Shown: positions 36,648-45,534, counted from the stretch's first letter. The stretch: 64,000 nt of DNA from Aquicoccus porphyridii (GCF_008369105.1 NZ_VINQ01000006.1:62001-126000); one strand, 5' to 3'. Notes: generated by a model not told the origin, from the letters alone. Program-made: numbers and translations.

Positions 36648-38309
36648 TCACACACGTTCCATGTTGTAATCGCCGCGCACACCGCTGCCATACCGTTGCA
36701 AGGCTCCGTCCGGACCGACTGCGTTCGGACGGTTGAAGATCCAGTTCTGCCACGCGGTCAGACGGCCAAAGATGCGGGTCTCCATCGTCTCCGGCCCGGT
36801 AAAGCGCAGGTTCGCCTCCATGCCGGTCATCGCATCGGGGCTGAAACTCGCGCGCTCCTCCATGAAGATGCGGATCTCGTCCTCCCAGTCGATGTCATCG
36901 AGGATATAGGTCACGAGGCCAAGCTCATCGGCCTCTTCGGCCTCCAGCGCCTCGCCGATCTGCGCCCGCGCCGCCTCGACCGACGCCTCGTCACCGATGA
37001 ACCGCGTCGCAAGGCGGCTCAGATCGTTCCCCATCGGGTATTGCCCGAAATTGCTCTGCGATAGCGTCACGCTCGCCATTGGGCGATTGTCGCCCTCGAA
37101 CTCGTCTTCCATCATGTAGGATCGGTCCACCGCGAACAGAAGCTCGGCCAGAACCCCGGCGAAACACGACCCGTGCTCGACCAGCGCCACAAGGCTGCGC
37201 GAGGTCACATCGACCCGCTTCAACACCCGCTTCCACAGTTGCAGAACCTCGTTGGCCAGCCAGTGATCGCGATTGTCCAGCAACAGCGCCTCGTGCGCCA
37301 TCACCTGTGCCGGGTCTCCTTCGGTGCGGATCGCCCACAGGCCCAGCTCCATCTCGTTGAGCCGCAGATGCAAAATCGCATCGTCCAATTCACGTGCCGC
37401 GCGCAGCATCCATGCCTCGGCGCCCTGCGCGACAAACGCATCCATATCCGCAGGCGCGTCACCCTCCGGCCCCTTCACCGTGATCGTCGCCTTGCGCCCC
37501 TTGCGGTCAAGCTCGACCTCGACCGTCGAATAGGTCACCGCGTCCGCCCCGATCTCGCGCTTGAGCGGGGTCAGCGAGATCCCCGTCACGTCATCCGGCC
37601 GGGGCGATGCGGCGGCGAATTCGCGCGCCCGCTCGGCCACCGTGTCGTCAAAGCGCGAATTCGGCACCACCTCGTCAACCAGCTTCCATTCCTTGGCGCG
37701 CTTGCCGCGAATGCCCTCTTCCATGGCACAGAACACATCGGCCCGGTCGCGCCGCATCTGTCGCTTGTCCGTCACCCGCGTCAGGCCGCCCGTGCCCGGC
37801 AGCACCGCCAGAAGCGGCACCTCGGGCAGCGCCACGTTCGACGTGCTGTCATCGGTCAACATGATGTAATTGCAGGCCAGCGCCAGTTCGTATCCACCCC
37901 CGGCGCACGATCCCTTGATGGCGGCGATGTATTTCTGCCCGCTATCGGCCTCGGCTGCCTCGTAAGTGTTGCGAGTCTCGTTGGTGAACTTGCAGAAATT
38001 CACCTTGTGGGAATGCGCCGCGCCGCCCAGCATGCGGATATTCGCCCCGGCGCAGAACACGTTGTCCTTGCCCGACCGCATCACCACCACCTTGACCTCG
38101 GGATGCTCGAACCGCATCCGCTGCACGATATCGCTCAACTCGATATCGACACCGAGATCATAGGAATTGAGCTTGAGTTGATAGCCCTCGAACAGCCCGC
38201 CATCCTCGTCCACATCCATGTAGAGATTGGCGACGGGGCCGTCATACTCCACCCGCCAATGGCGGTATTTCGACGGGTCGGTCTGAAAGTCGATCATCTT
38301 CTCGGTCAT
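36648..38309 (-). CDS. boxC: 2,3-Epoxybenzoyl-CoA dihydrolase BoxC
   Basis: 553 residues; opens the epoxidised ring by adding two water molecules, giving 3,4-didehydroadipyl-CoA semialdehyde and formate. It has a crotonase fold in which VVVMRSGKDNVFCAGANIRML and IKGSCAGGGYELALACNYI form the CoA and oxyanion region. The long C-terminal half is specific to BoxC. First gene of the boxCB operon, with the shared operator-like site about 70 bases upstream and 90 bases between boxC and boxB. Confidence 0.96.
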   Translation of the reverse strand: MTEKMIDFQTDPSKYRHWRVEYDGPVANLYMDVDEDGGLFEGYQLKLNSYDLGVDIELSDIVQRMRFEHPEVKVVVMRSGKDNVFCAGANIRMLGGAAHSHKVNFCKFTNETRNTYEAAEADSGQKYIAAIKGSCAGGGYELALACNYIMLTDDSTSNVALPEVPLLAVLPGTGGLTRVTDKRQMRRDRADVFCAMEEGIRGKRAKEWKLVDEVVPNSRFDDTVAERAREFAAASPRPDDVTGISLTPLKREIGADAVTYSTVEVELDRKGRKATITVKGPEGDAPADMDAFVAQGAEAWMLRAARELDDAILHLRLNEMELGLWAIRTEGDPAQVMAHEALLLDNRDHWLANEVLQLWKRVLKRVDVTSRSLVALVEHGSCFAGVLAELLFAVDRSYMMEDEFEGDNRPMASVTLSQSNFGQYPMGNDLSRLATRFIGDEASVEAARAQIGEALEAEEADELGLVTYILDDIDWEDEIRIFMEERASFSPDAMTGMEANLRFTGPETMETRIFGRLTAWQNWIFNRPNAVGPDGALQRYGSGVRGDYNMERV

Positions 38310-38377
38310 TCGCGCTCACCCCTTTCGGGGCCTCCCTGTCGTTGCATCATAATTCCTTAAGCCGGGGCTGTAAACTC

Positions 38378-38395
38378 ATGCATGCAAGATAATGC
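38378..38395. promoter_or_regulatory. Operator-like site upstream of boxC
   Basis: ATGCATGCAAGATAATGC, identical over 18 bases to 41361-41378 upstream of the benzoate-CoA ligase gene. It contains TGCA cores, as reported for BoxR/BzdR operators, and lies 69-86 bases before the boxC ATG. Confidence 0.7.
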
Positions 38396-38426
38396 CAATC
38401 TTAACTTGCTGATTTACAAGTATTTC

Positions 38427-38912
38427 CTATTTTTCCTCACAAAACCGGCAACAGATTATGCGCATTATAATGCACACCTCCGAATCGCTACCCTCCTGCC
38501 CGTTGCGCAGGGCCGCCGCCGCCGCGCGCATCTCCGCGCCGTGAACACCCATCACCGGCCCCGCGATTTCACCGCACAACGTCTCGACCTGACCGGCCAG
38601 CCGCGCCGCCGCACCCGGCCGCCCCATCCTGAGCTTCAAGGCCCCGTTGGCCAGTTGGATCACCGCCTGCGCCATCCGCCGCTCGGCCGAATTGGGCGGC
38701 AGCGCCATCCAGACCGGCTCGATCACCTCATGCGCCTCCCAGAAATATCCCTGCGTCAGGAACCAAAGCCCCCCGCGCCACGCCTCCGACCGGGCCAGCG
38801 CATCGGCGCTCATCCCCGGTCGCGCCGTCGCGCGCAGATGATCGAACGCCCCCTCGGGATGCCGCGCGCCCTGCCCCGGCACATAGGCCCGATCCGGCAG
38901 CGCGATATCCAT
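38427..38912 (-). CDS. DUF309 domain-containing protein of the box cluster
   Basis: 161 residues from ATG 38912. LWFLTQGYFWEAHEVIEPVWMALPPNSAERRMAQAVIQLANG carries the HEVxEPxW signature of DUF309, an all-helical family. It has no membrane segment. The gene lies eight bases after the alpha/beta hydrolase gene in the ligase operon. DUF309 proteins often appear in benzoate box clusters as I recall; function is unknown. Its last codons overlap the palindrome at 38459-38476. Confidence 0.78.
   Translation of the reverse strand: MDIALPDRAYVPGQGARHPEGAFDHLRATARPGMSADALARSEAWRGGLWFLTQGYFWEAHEVIEPVWMALPPNSAERRMAQAVIQLANGALKLRMGRPGAAARLAGQVETLCGEIAGPVMGVHGAEMRAAAAALRNGQEGSDSEVCIIMRIICCRFCEEK
38459..38478. 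promoter_or_regulatory. Near-perfect palindrome at the end of the DUF309 gene
   Basis: TGCGCATTATAATGCACA (38459-38476) is an 18-bp dyad with one mismatched pair and a perfect 12-bp core. Bases 38466-38478 (TATAATGCACACC) recur at 41342-41354. It is 150-170 bases before boxC and probably part of the BoxR control region. Confidence 0.6.
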
Positions 38913-38920
38913 CACGGCCT

Positions 38921-39718
38921 TCACCTTGCAACCCGCCGGGACAGGAAATCCCCGACCGCCGCCAGCACCGCCCCGGGTTGGTCGAACTGCGGCGCATGCC
39001 CGCAATCGGGCAGGATCAGCCGCTCCACCGGCACATTCGCCCGCGCCTCGATCTCCTCGATCTGGGCCAGCGTGCCATATTCATCCCCCTCACCCTGGAT
39101 CGCCAGCACCGGAACCCCGATGCCGTCGATCGCAGCGGCCACGTTCCATTCCCGAAACCCCTCGGCCAGCCACGCATCGTTCCAGCCACGAAAGGCATTG
39201 TCCGGGTCACGGTGATATTTCGCCATCCGCTGGCGCAACCCACCCGCATCATACGCGCGCTTCGCCTCGGCAATCGCGGCAAGGCCCACCGGCTCGGTAA
39301 AGAAATGCGGCGCCATCAGGATCACCCCCCGCACCCGCGCATCCCGCACCTGCCCCGCGTGGATCGCCGCAATCGTCGCCCCGTCGCTATGCCCCATCAG
39401 AACGACCTGCTCGGCCCCCACCGCATTCAGTACGCCCGGCACCACCTCTCGCGCCTCGCGCGTCATGTAATCCAGCGGCCAGGGCAGCGGCCTGGAGTCC
39501 GATTGCCCATATCCCGCCCGCGAATAGGCAAAGACCCCCATGCCCGTGGCCGCCGCCAACCGCTCGGGAAAATCCCGCCACAACGCGACACAGCCCAGCC
39601 CCTCGTGCAACAACACGATCACTGGCCCATCACCCGGCGCGGGCCCCACCATCCGGTATTCCAGCCGCCGACCATCGACCTCGACGAACCCGGTGCCTTC
39701 TGCCCCGGCACGCGCCAT
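38921..39718 (-). CDS. Alpha/beta hydrolase of the box cluster
   Basis: 265 residues. The oxyanion region is VIVLLHEGLGCVALWRDFP, the nucleophile elbow VVLMGHSDGATIA (serine near 103) and the histidine LPDCGHAPQFDQPG near the end. There is no signal peptide, so it is cytoplasmic. Its ATG overlaps the ligase stop (TGATG). In this pathway it might hydrolyse a benzoyl ester, a lactone or a thioester intermediate; the substrate is not readable. Confidence 0.88.
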   Translation of the reverse strand: MARAGAEGTGFVEVDGRRLEYRMVGPAPGDGPVIVLLHEGLGCVALWRDFPERLAAATGMGVFAYSRAGYGQSDSRPLPWPLDYMTREAREVVPGVLNAVGAEQVVLMGHSDGATIAAIHAGQVRDARVRGVILMAPHFFTEPVGLAAIAEAKRAYDAGGLRQRMAKYHRDPDNAFRGWNDAWLAEGFREWNVAAAIDGIGVPVLAIQGEGDEYGTLAQIEEIEARANVPVERLILPDCGHAPQFDQPGAVLAAVGDFLSRRVAR

Positions 39719-41259
39719 CACGCCCCCTTGCGCAGCTTGAACCGCTGGATCTTGCCGGTCGGCGTTTTGGGCAATTCGTCCACCACCTCGACCCAGCGGG
39801 GATATTTCCACTTGCCGATCCGCTCTTTCACAAAATCCTTGAGGTCCGACAGAACCGCCTCGTCCGCCCCGCCCTTGAGCACGACAAACGCCTTGGGCTT
39901 TTCCAGTTCCTCCTCGTCGCGCCATGCCACCACCGCCGCCTCCAGAACACCGGGATGCGACATCAGCGCCTGCTCCACCTCGAACGGGCTGACCCAGATG
40001 CCCGAGACCTTGAACATGTCATCGGTGCGGCCACAGTAAATGAAACGCCCCGCCTCGGTGCGCTCGTACTTGTCACCGGTGCGGGTCCATTCGCCCTCGA
40101 AGGTCGCCCGGCTCTTGCCGCGCTGGTTCCAGTATCCTTCCGCCGCCGAGGCCCCCCGCACCAGAAGCTCGCCAACCTCGCCCGGGCCGACTTCCTCGCC
40201 GGTCTCATCGACCAGCCGCACATCGTAGCCCGGCACCGCCGTCCCCGAGGTGCCGTATTCGATATCCCCCGGCTTGTTCGACAGGAAGATATGCAGCATC
40301 TCGGTCGATCCCACACCATCCATGATGTCGGTCCCGCACAGTGCCTTCCACTTCCGCCCGATCTCGGACGGCAACGCCTCGCCTGCGGAAATCGAGGTCC
40401 GCAACGGCGCGTCGGGGCATGTCCCGTCCGACTCCCAATGATGCAACAACGCGGCATAGAGCGTCGGCACCCCGCAAAATACCGTGGGCCGTTCGTTTTT
40501 CAGGATATCGGAGACGGTTTCGGGCGTCGGTCGCCCATTGAACAGAATCGTCGTCGCGCCCACCGACATCGGGAATGTCATCGCATTGCCCAACCCGTAG
40601 GCGAAAAAGATCTTCGCCGCCGAGAACACCACATCGTCTTCGCGGATCTGCAAGACCTGCGCGCCATAGCTGTCCGATGTGGCCCTGAGCGCCCCATGCA
40701 CGTGCTTGACCCCCTTGGGCCGCCCGGTCGATCCGCTGGAATAGAGCCAGAAAGCAATCTCGTCCTCGCTCGCCACCACCGGCGGCACCGGCTCCGCGCC
40801 CGCCATGAATGTTTCGAAGGATGTCGTGCCCGCGGGCGCATCGCCCCCCACCACGACCACATCGCGGATGAACGGGTTACGGGACAGGGCGGGCTTGATC
40901 GTCTCGTAAAGTTCGGCCGACACGAACAGCGCCGAGGCGCGACTGTCATGAAAGATCTCGTCATAGACCGAAGCCGCCAGCAACGTGTTGAGTGGGATCG
41001 GCACCACCCCCGCCCGGATCGCCCCCCAGAACGCCACGGGCAGATCATTGGTATCGAGCATCAGGAGCAGGATACGCTCCTCGCGCCGAATTTCCGCCCG
41101 GGCCAGCGCCCCGGCAAACCGCGCGCTCTGATCCGCAAGCTGACCATAGTTCATCTCGCGCCGCGCACCCGCCGCCTCGCGGAACGCGGGCTTCTCGGCC
41201 CGCCCCTCTGCAAGATGACGCTCAACGAAATAGATTGCCGCATTCTGGTTGTCAGACAT
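39718..41259 (-). CDS. Benzoate-CoA ligase family protein
   Basis: 513 residues; activates benzoate to benzoyl-CoA with ATP, the entry step of the box pathway. ANL signatures: LYSSGSTGRPKGVKH (P-loop), YEFHDS-like core motifs, VGSTEMLHIFLSN (A5) and TGDKYERTEAGRFIYCGRTDDMFKVSG, with the catalytic lysine in PKTPTGKIQRFKL. The ATG at 41259 has GGAGGAAA upstream. Placement with boxABC supports benzoate as substrate. Known names are badA, bclA and bzdA; I leave the symbol blank. Confidence 0.93.
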   Translation of the reverse strand: MSDNQNAAIYFVERHLAEGRAEKPAFREAAGARREMNYGQLADQSARFAGALARAEIRREERILLLMLDTNDLPVAFWGAIRAGVVPIPLNTLLAASVYDEIFHDSRASALFVSAELYETIKPALSRNPFIRDVVVVGGDAPAGTTSFETFMAGAEPVPPVVASEDEIAFWLYSSGSTGRPKGVKHVHGALRATSDSYGAQVLQIREDDVVFSAAKIFFAYGLGNAMTFPMSVGATTILFNGRPTPETVSDILKNERPTVFCGVPTLYAALLHHWESDGTCPDAPLRTSISAGEALPSEIGRKWKALCGTDIMDGVGSTEMLHIFLSNKPGDIEYGTSGTAVPGYDVRLVDETGEEVGPGEVGELLVRGASAAEGYWNQRGKSRATFEGEWTRTGDKYERTEAGRFIYCGRTDDMFKVSGIWVSPFEVEQALMSHPGVLEAAVVAWRDEEELEKPKAFVVLKGGADEAVLSDLKDFVKERIGKWKYPRWVEVVDELPKTPTGKIQRFKLRKGA

Positions 41260-41341
41260 CCGGTTTCCTCCCTGTCCTGCCGACCGCTCTTCCCGCCCCC
41301 TCCCGGGCGGCGTCGCGTCACCGCGACTCGCGCTTATGCTA

Positions 41342-41378
41342 TATAATGCACACCACCCCGATGCATGCAAGATAATGC
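41342..41378. promoter_or_regulatory. Operator region upstream of the benzoate-CoA ligase gene
   Basis: Contains TATAATGCACACC (41342-41354, also at 38466) and ATGCATGCAAGATAATGC (41361-41378, also at 38378). On the minus strand a possible -35 TTGCAT and an AT-rich -10 region overlap both elements, as expected for a repressor site. Confidence 0.68.
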
Positions 41379-41504
41379 GCAAGCTAATTGGACGCCCACG
41401 CCACGCCCAATGGTCGACCTAACGCACGCTCACATGGAGATTTCGCCCAAACGCCAAAACAGGCTCTTCTAGAATCGCGATGACTTCATTAACCAAAGCG
41501 AACC

Positions 41505-41594
41505 GGAGGAGTGGCAGAGTGGTCGAATGCACCGGTCTTGAAAACCGGCGTGGGTTCACGCCCACCGTGGGTTCGAATCCCACCTCCTCCGCCA
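41505..41594 (+). tRNA. tRNA-Ser (anticodon UGA)
   Basis: Acceptor arms 41505-41511 and 41584-41590 pair perfectly (GGAGGAG/CTCCTCC). The anticodon stem ACCGG/CCGG-type encloses CTTGAAA, giving UGA. A long variable arm (GTGGGTTCACGCCCAC) marks a class II tRNA. The T loop is TTCGAAT, and CCA is encoded at 41592-41594. Length is 90 bases. Confidence 0.97.
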
Positions 41595-41873
41595 CCTGCC
41601 ATTGATTTTATTGGTAAAATTATATCAATACTCGCCATTCCCCACATAGGAAAAGCGATTGGGCAAGGATGGCAATGGGGGCTATTACCAAAGGTGTGCT
41701 AGTTGTTCACTCCCGACATCGCGCGGGAGCGAGATCTCGACCCTCTCCCCAGGGAAGCTGGAGCGCAGCCCATGGGGGCACCGCAGATCGGTGCGAACGC
41801 GGGTCAAGGTGACAGGCTGACGTAAAAGCGCCGCGACAGCGGGACACGATTGAAACGACAGTTCCCAAAGCGA
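41595..41873. other. Gap between tRNA-Ser and the LysR gene
   Basis: 279 bases without a convincing gene. The first 60 bases are AT-richer than the surroundings. A short hairpin CTCCCG...CGGGAG occurs near 41710-41730. No tRNA-Ser 3'-end duplicate was found here. It could be the junction of an inserted segment. Confidence 0.4.
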
Positions 41874-42800
41874 TCATACCTGCATCTTCACATCCGGGCG
41901 GAACTGCGCCGCGATGGTGAAAAAGAGATCGATCAACACATTGCGCTCATCGGCAAGCGCAAACACCACCTCGTCCACGCGCGAACGAAATTCCGGAACT
42001 TTGATCCGGTGCACGGTATCCGAACGATAGGTTCCAAAGCGCCACATGAACCCGACCCCGATTCCCAGCGCGACCGCCTCGTAGACCGCATCGCGCGTGT
42101 CCGCCGTCAGCCGTGGCTGTGGGGCGAACCCGGCCTGGCGGAACGCACGGTCGACGATCTTCTGAGTTGACGAGCCGGGAGAGCGGAACACCAGTTGGCT
42201 GGCGGCCAGACGCTCCAGAGTGACTTCGTGCTGGTCGGCCATCGGATTATCGGGCGACACGATCGCGACCACTTCCTGCGACAGGACGGGTGCGCGCCGA
42301 AACCGGGTGTCGGCGGGCAGGTCGGGCAGCACGGCGACATCGACCTCGCGTCGTGACACGGCGGCCATGATATCCTGATGCGAACCGCTTTCGACGGTGA
42401 CGGTCAGGCTTGGATGCTGGGCCAGCACCTGTCCGACGATGGCAATGCCCGGCATCGAGTTTCCCAACCCCACCCGCAGCCTATGCTGACCCGTGGGCCC
42501 GCGCCGCGCCAGCACCCGGACGGCATCGCGTTCGGCCTCCTGCATGCGGTTGCCGATATCGCAAAGCTCGAGGCAGGTTGGCGTCGGGCGCATCACCCCG
42601 CGCACACGGTCGAAGAGGTGAATTTCATACACCCGCTCCAGATCGCGGATCTGCTGGGCGACGGCAGAGTGAGAGACGCCGATTCGACGCGCCGCAGCGG
42701 AATAGGACCCTTCCTCCGCAACCGCCGTAAGGGCGCGCAAACGGGAAAGTGAGAGGCCCGAGGCCGCTTCTGAAACCGATGCTTTCATACACTGCAACAT
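41874..42800 (-). CDS. LysR family transcriptional regulator
   Basis: 308 residues (a start at the ATG at 42788, MKASVSE, is equally possible). The winged helix-turn-helix is at about residues 18-77 (LRALTAVAEEGSYSAAARRI, VSHSAVAQQIRDLE). The effector domain follows (LRVGLGNSMPGIAIVGQVLA, VLPDLPADTRF). It is divergent from the HAD/ABC/phosphoesterase operon with 141 bases between, so it is the likely regulator of that operon. The inducer is unknown. Confidence 0.92.
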   Translation of the reverse strand: MLQCMKASVSEAASGLSLSRLRALTAVAEEGSYSAAARRIGVSHSAVAQQIRDLERVYEIHLFDRVRGVMRPTPTCLELCDIGNRMQEAERDAVRVLARRGPTGQHRLRVGLGNSMPGIAIVGQVLAQHPSLTVTVESGSHQDIMAAVSRREVDVAVLPDLPADTRFRRAPVLSQEVVAIVSPDNPMADQHEVTLERLAASQLVFRSPGSSTQKIVDRAFRQAGFAPQPRLTADTRDAVYEAVALGIGVGFMWRFGTYRSDTVHRIKVPEFRSRVDEVVFALADERNVLIDLFFTIAAQFRPDVKMQV

Positions 42801-42812
42801 ACACTTCCAAAC

Positions 42813-42828
42813 GTAACGGCACGGTTAC
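42813..42828. promoter_or_regulatory. Inverted repeat in the LysR-HAD divergent gap
   Basis: GTAACGGCACGGTTAC contains GTAAC-N6-GTTAC, lying 12-28 bases before the LysR start and about 114 bases before the HAD gene. Candidate LysR operator. Confidence 0.45.
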
Positions 42829-42941
42829 AGTCGGGGCTCATATCCACCGCAACGCCCGGCACGCTGCCGGCCCCTGATACGCACATACCGGCGCCAAGGA
42901 GGGCGCTGCCGGGGCATTGCCCCGAACGGAGAGACCTTGGC

Positions 42942-43706
42942 ATGACCGATCCCGTCCGCCTGCGACATTTTCTCGATGGACCCTGGCCGCGCCGGGCCGC
43001 CATCCTGGCCGATCTGGACGGCTGCCTGATTTCCGGCGACACGGTCCTGCCGGATGTGTCGGAGTTGTTCGATCGGTGCGCCGACCGGCTGTGGATCGTC
43101 TCGAACAATTCCACGGACACCGCGCAAACCCTGTCCGATCGCCTGACCCGATTGGGCCTGCACCTTTTGCCGGACCGCATCGTTCTGGCCGGAGAGATGA
43201 CCCTGCGCTCGCTTCAGGCGGTGCGCCCCGGCGCCCGGCTTGCGCTCTACGCCGAGCCTCCCCTGCGGGCGCTGGCCGATGGCCTGGGCTTCGTGTGCGA
43301 CCGCGCGCATCCTGAAATGGTGATCCTGGCGCGCGACCGGGCGCTTTGCTTTGCCGACATTGCCCGCATCGCCGCGCTGGCCCATGCCGGTGTGCCCGTG
43401 ACCCTGACCAATCCCGACCCCAGCCATCCGGGGGCCGACGGCACGCCGCAGCCCGAGACCGGCGCGCTTTGGGCCGCGGTGGCCGCCATCCTGCCCCGGG
43501 CAAAACCCCTGAGTCTCGGCAAGCCCGCGCCCGACCTGCTGCGCGAGGCCCTGCGGCGTGCCAACGCCACACCGGGGGCCGCCGTGTTCATCGGCGACAC
43601 GCCCGAGACCGACGGTGTAGCGGCGGCCGCCGCGGGGGTGGAATTCGTGCAACTGGCCCGCCCGGGCGACGCTTGCGTCCTGTCCTTGAAAACCGGAGCC
43701 TGCTGA
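42942..43706 (+). CDS. HAD-IIA family phosphatase (NagD-like)
   Basis: 254 residues; a cytoplasmic phosphomonoesterase type. The nucleophile motif is AAILADLDGCLISGDTVLP (Asp24 and Asp26), motif II is LWIVSNNSTDT, and motifs III/IV are LSLGKPAPDLL and VFIGDTPETDGVAAAAAG. The NagD-type C2 cap lies between. Relatives dephosphorylate p-nitrophenyl phosphate, UMP, glycerol-3-phosphate or 2-phosphoglycolate. It is the first gene of the transporter operon and its stop overlaps the permease start (TGATG), which suggests it acts on what the transporter brings in. GGAGAG precedes the start. Confidence 0.88.
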   Translation: MTDPVRLRHFLDGPWPRRAAILADLDGCLISGDTVLPDVSELFDRCADRLWIVSNNSTDTAQTLSDRLTRLGLHLLPDRIVLAGEMTLRSLQAVRPGARLALYAEPPLRALADGLGFVCDRAHPEMVILARDRALCFADIARIAALAHAGVPVTLTNPDPSHPGADGTPQPETGALWAAVAAILPRAKPLSLGKPAPDLLREALRRANATPGAAVFIGDTPETDGVAAAAAGVEFVQLARPGDACVLSLKTGAC

Positions 43707-44641
43707 TGCTGAGCTATGCCCTGCGCACCCTGACACGGATGGCGATCACCTTTTTCGTGATCGTCACCGTGGTGTTCTTCGCAACCCGCCTGTCGGGCAA
43801 TGCGGTGGATTTCGTGGTCGGCGACGGGATAACCAGCGAAGACCGAGAATTGCTGATTTCCTACTACGAACTCGATCGGCCGCTCTTCACCCAGTATCTG
43901 GCCTTCCTGAAGTCCTTCACCGACGGGCAGTTCGGCCTGTCCTTCATCGAACGTCGCCCGGTCTCGGACATCGTGCTGGAGCGCATCTGGCCCTCCGCCC
44001 AACTCTTGCTTGCGGCGATGACGCTGACCCTTCTGGTATCGATCCCGCTGGGCATCGTCGCCGCGATCTGGCGCGACAGCTGGATTGGCAGCGCGGTGAT
44101 GATGGTGGCCTTTCTCGGCTACGCGGTGCCGAATTTCGTGCTGGCCGTCCTGATGATGCTGATCTTCTCCTACTGGCTGAACTGGCTTCCCGTGGTGGGC
44201 AACGGCACGGCGCTGCATTTCATCATGCCGACCATTGCCATGGCGGGTGTCCTGATTGCCGCGCTCACCCGGTTTACCCGCAACGCCATGCTCGATGTCC
44301 TGGGACAGGATTTCATGCGCACCGCGCGGGCCAAGGGCCTGTCGGAAGGCCACGTCATCATCAAGCACGGATTGCGGAACGCCGGTATCACCATCCTGTC
44401 GGTGATCGGGTTGCAGGTCGCCGGGATAGCGGCCGCCGGATCGGTGGTGATCGAGGCGATCTTCTCCTGGCCCGGCATCGGTGACCTGCTGGTCAGCGCG
44501 GCGGTGCGCAGAGACTACCCCGTGCTGCAATTCGGCGTTCTGACCGTAGCACTCGCCGTCATCGTGATCAACGCGCTCGTCGACCTTGCCTATGCCTGGG
44601 CCGATCCGCGGTTGCGCCACACAGTGAAAGGGGGAAACTGA
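43706..44641 (+). CDS. ABC transporter permease (DppB/OppB type)
   Basis: 311 residues, six hydrophobic helices. The N-terminal RTLTRMAITFFVIVTVVFFATRLSGN is typical of DppB-type permeases. The coupling-loop motif is ARAKGLSEGHVIIKHGLRNA, followed by EAIFSWPGIGDLLVSAAVRRDYPVLQ. It pairs with the DppC-type permease two bases downstream. Start ATG 43706 overlaps the HAD stop. Confidence 0.94.
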   Translation: MLSYALRTLTRMAITFFVIVTVVFFATRLSGNAVDFVVGDGITSEDRELLISYYELDRPLFTQYLAFLKSFTDGQFGLSFIERRPVSDIVLERIWPSAQLLLAAMTLTLLVSIPLGIVAAIWRDSWIGSAVMMVAFLGYAVPNFVLAVLMMLIFSYWLNWLPVVGNGTALHFIMPTIAMAGVLIAALTRFTRNAMLDVLGQDFMRTARAKGLSEGHVIIKHGLRNAGITILSVIGLQVAGIAAAGSVVIEAIFSWPGIGDLLVSAAVRRDYPVLQFGVLTVALAVIVINALVDLAYAWADPRLRHTVKGGN

Positions 44642-44643
44642 CA

Positions 44644-45534
44644 ATGACCCATTCCATCGCTGTTCCCGCCACGTCGTTGCCTGCCACCGCCTATCGGCTC
44701 TGGCGCGGCGCCGATCCGATCCGCAAGGTCGCAATCCTGATCGGGGTGATGCTGGTCGTCCTGGCCATCTTCGCTCCGCTGATCGCGCCCTTCGATCCCA
44801 ATGCGCAAAGCCTGATCTCGCGCCTGCGCCCACCGCTGGGATTTGAGCGCGCCAAGGAAGGCTATCTTCTGGGCACCGACGAGCTCGGCCGCGATGTCTT
44901 GTCTCGAAGCCTTCACGGTCTGCAACTGACGCTGATGCTGGCGGGGCTCGGCGCCACGCTGGGGCTCCTCTTCGGTGGCACGCTCGGCCTGCTCGCGGGG
45001 GTTGTGGGCGGGCGGACCGAGGCAACGGTCATGGCCGCCGTCGACACCCAGATCGCGGTGCCCTTCACCTTGGTCGCCCTGTTCCTGCTCGCCATCCTCG
45101 GCAGTTCCATCGAGGTTATCGTACTGGTGCTCGGCCTCGCCGGCTGGGAACAATATGCCCGCATCGTGCGCGGCGAGGTGCGGCGGCTCATGAACATGCC
45201 CTTCATCGAGGCCGCCCGCGCGGCCGGAGCCGGTCCACTGCGGATCGCACGGCATCATCTTTTGCCGAATATCGTCTCGCCGCTCGTGGTGCAGTTCACC
45301 CTGTCGCTCTCGAATATCGTTCTTCTGGAAAGCACGCTCTCCTTCCTCGGCCTGGGCGTGCAGCCCCCGACCGCAACCCTCGGTGCCATGGTCGGCATCG
45401 GGCGCGACTACATGCCCAGCGCGCCCTGGATCGTCGTGGCGCCGGCGATGATGATCCTCTTCATCACCTTCGCAGTGCAGATCCTCGGCGACTGGCTGCG
45501 CGACGGCGCTGACGTGAAGTTGCGCGCTCGATGA
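44644..45534 (+). CDS. ABC transporter permease (DppC/OppC type)
   Basis: 296 residues, six hydrophobic helices. The N-terminal region VLAIFAPLIAPFDPNAQSL and GYLLGTDELGRDVLSRSLHG are family hallmarks; the coupling loop is EAARAAGAGPLRIARHHLLPN. It completes the heterodimeric channel with the upstream permease. Confidence 0.94.
   Translation: MTHSIAVPATSLPATAYRLWRGADPIRKVAILIGVMLVVLAIFAPLIAPFDPNAQSLISRLRPPLGFERAKEGYLLGTDELGRDVLSRSLHGLQLTLMLAGLGATLGLLFGGTLGLLAGVVGGRTEATVMAAVDTQIAVPFTLVALFLLAILGSSIEVIVLVLGLAGWEQYARIVRGEVRRLMNMPFIEAARAAGAGPLRIARHHLLPNIVSPLVVQFTLSLSNIVLLESTLSFLGLGVQPPTATLGAMVGIGRDYMPSAPWIVVAPAMMILFITFAVQILGDWLRDGADVKLRAR

Noticed and set aside
41595-41873. Small RNA or gene remnant after tRNA-Ser
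   Set aside because: Only short hairpins and no open frame with a ribosome site; insufficient to call.
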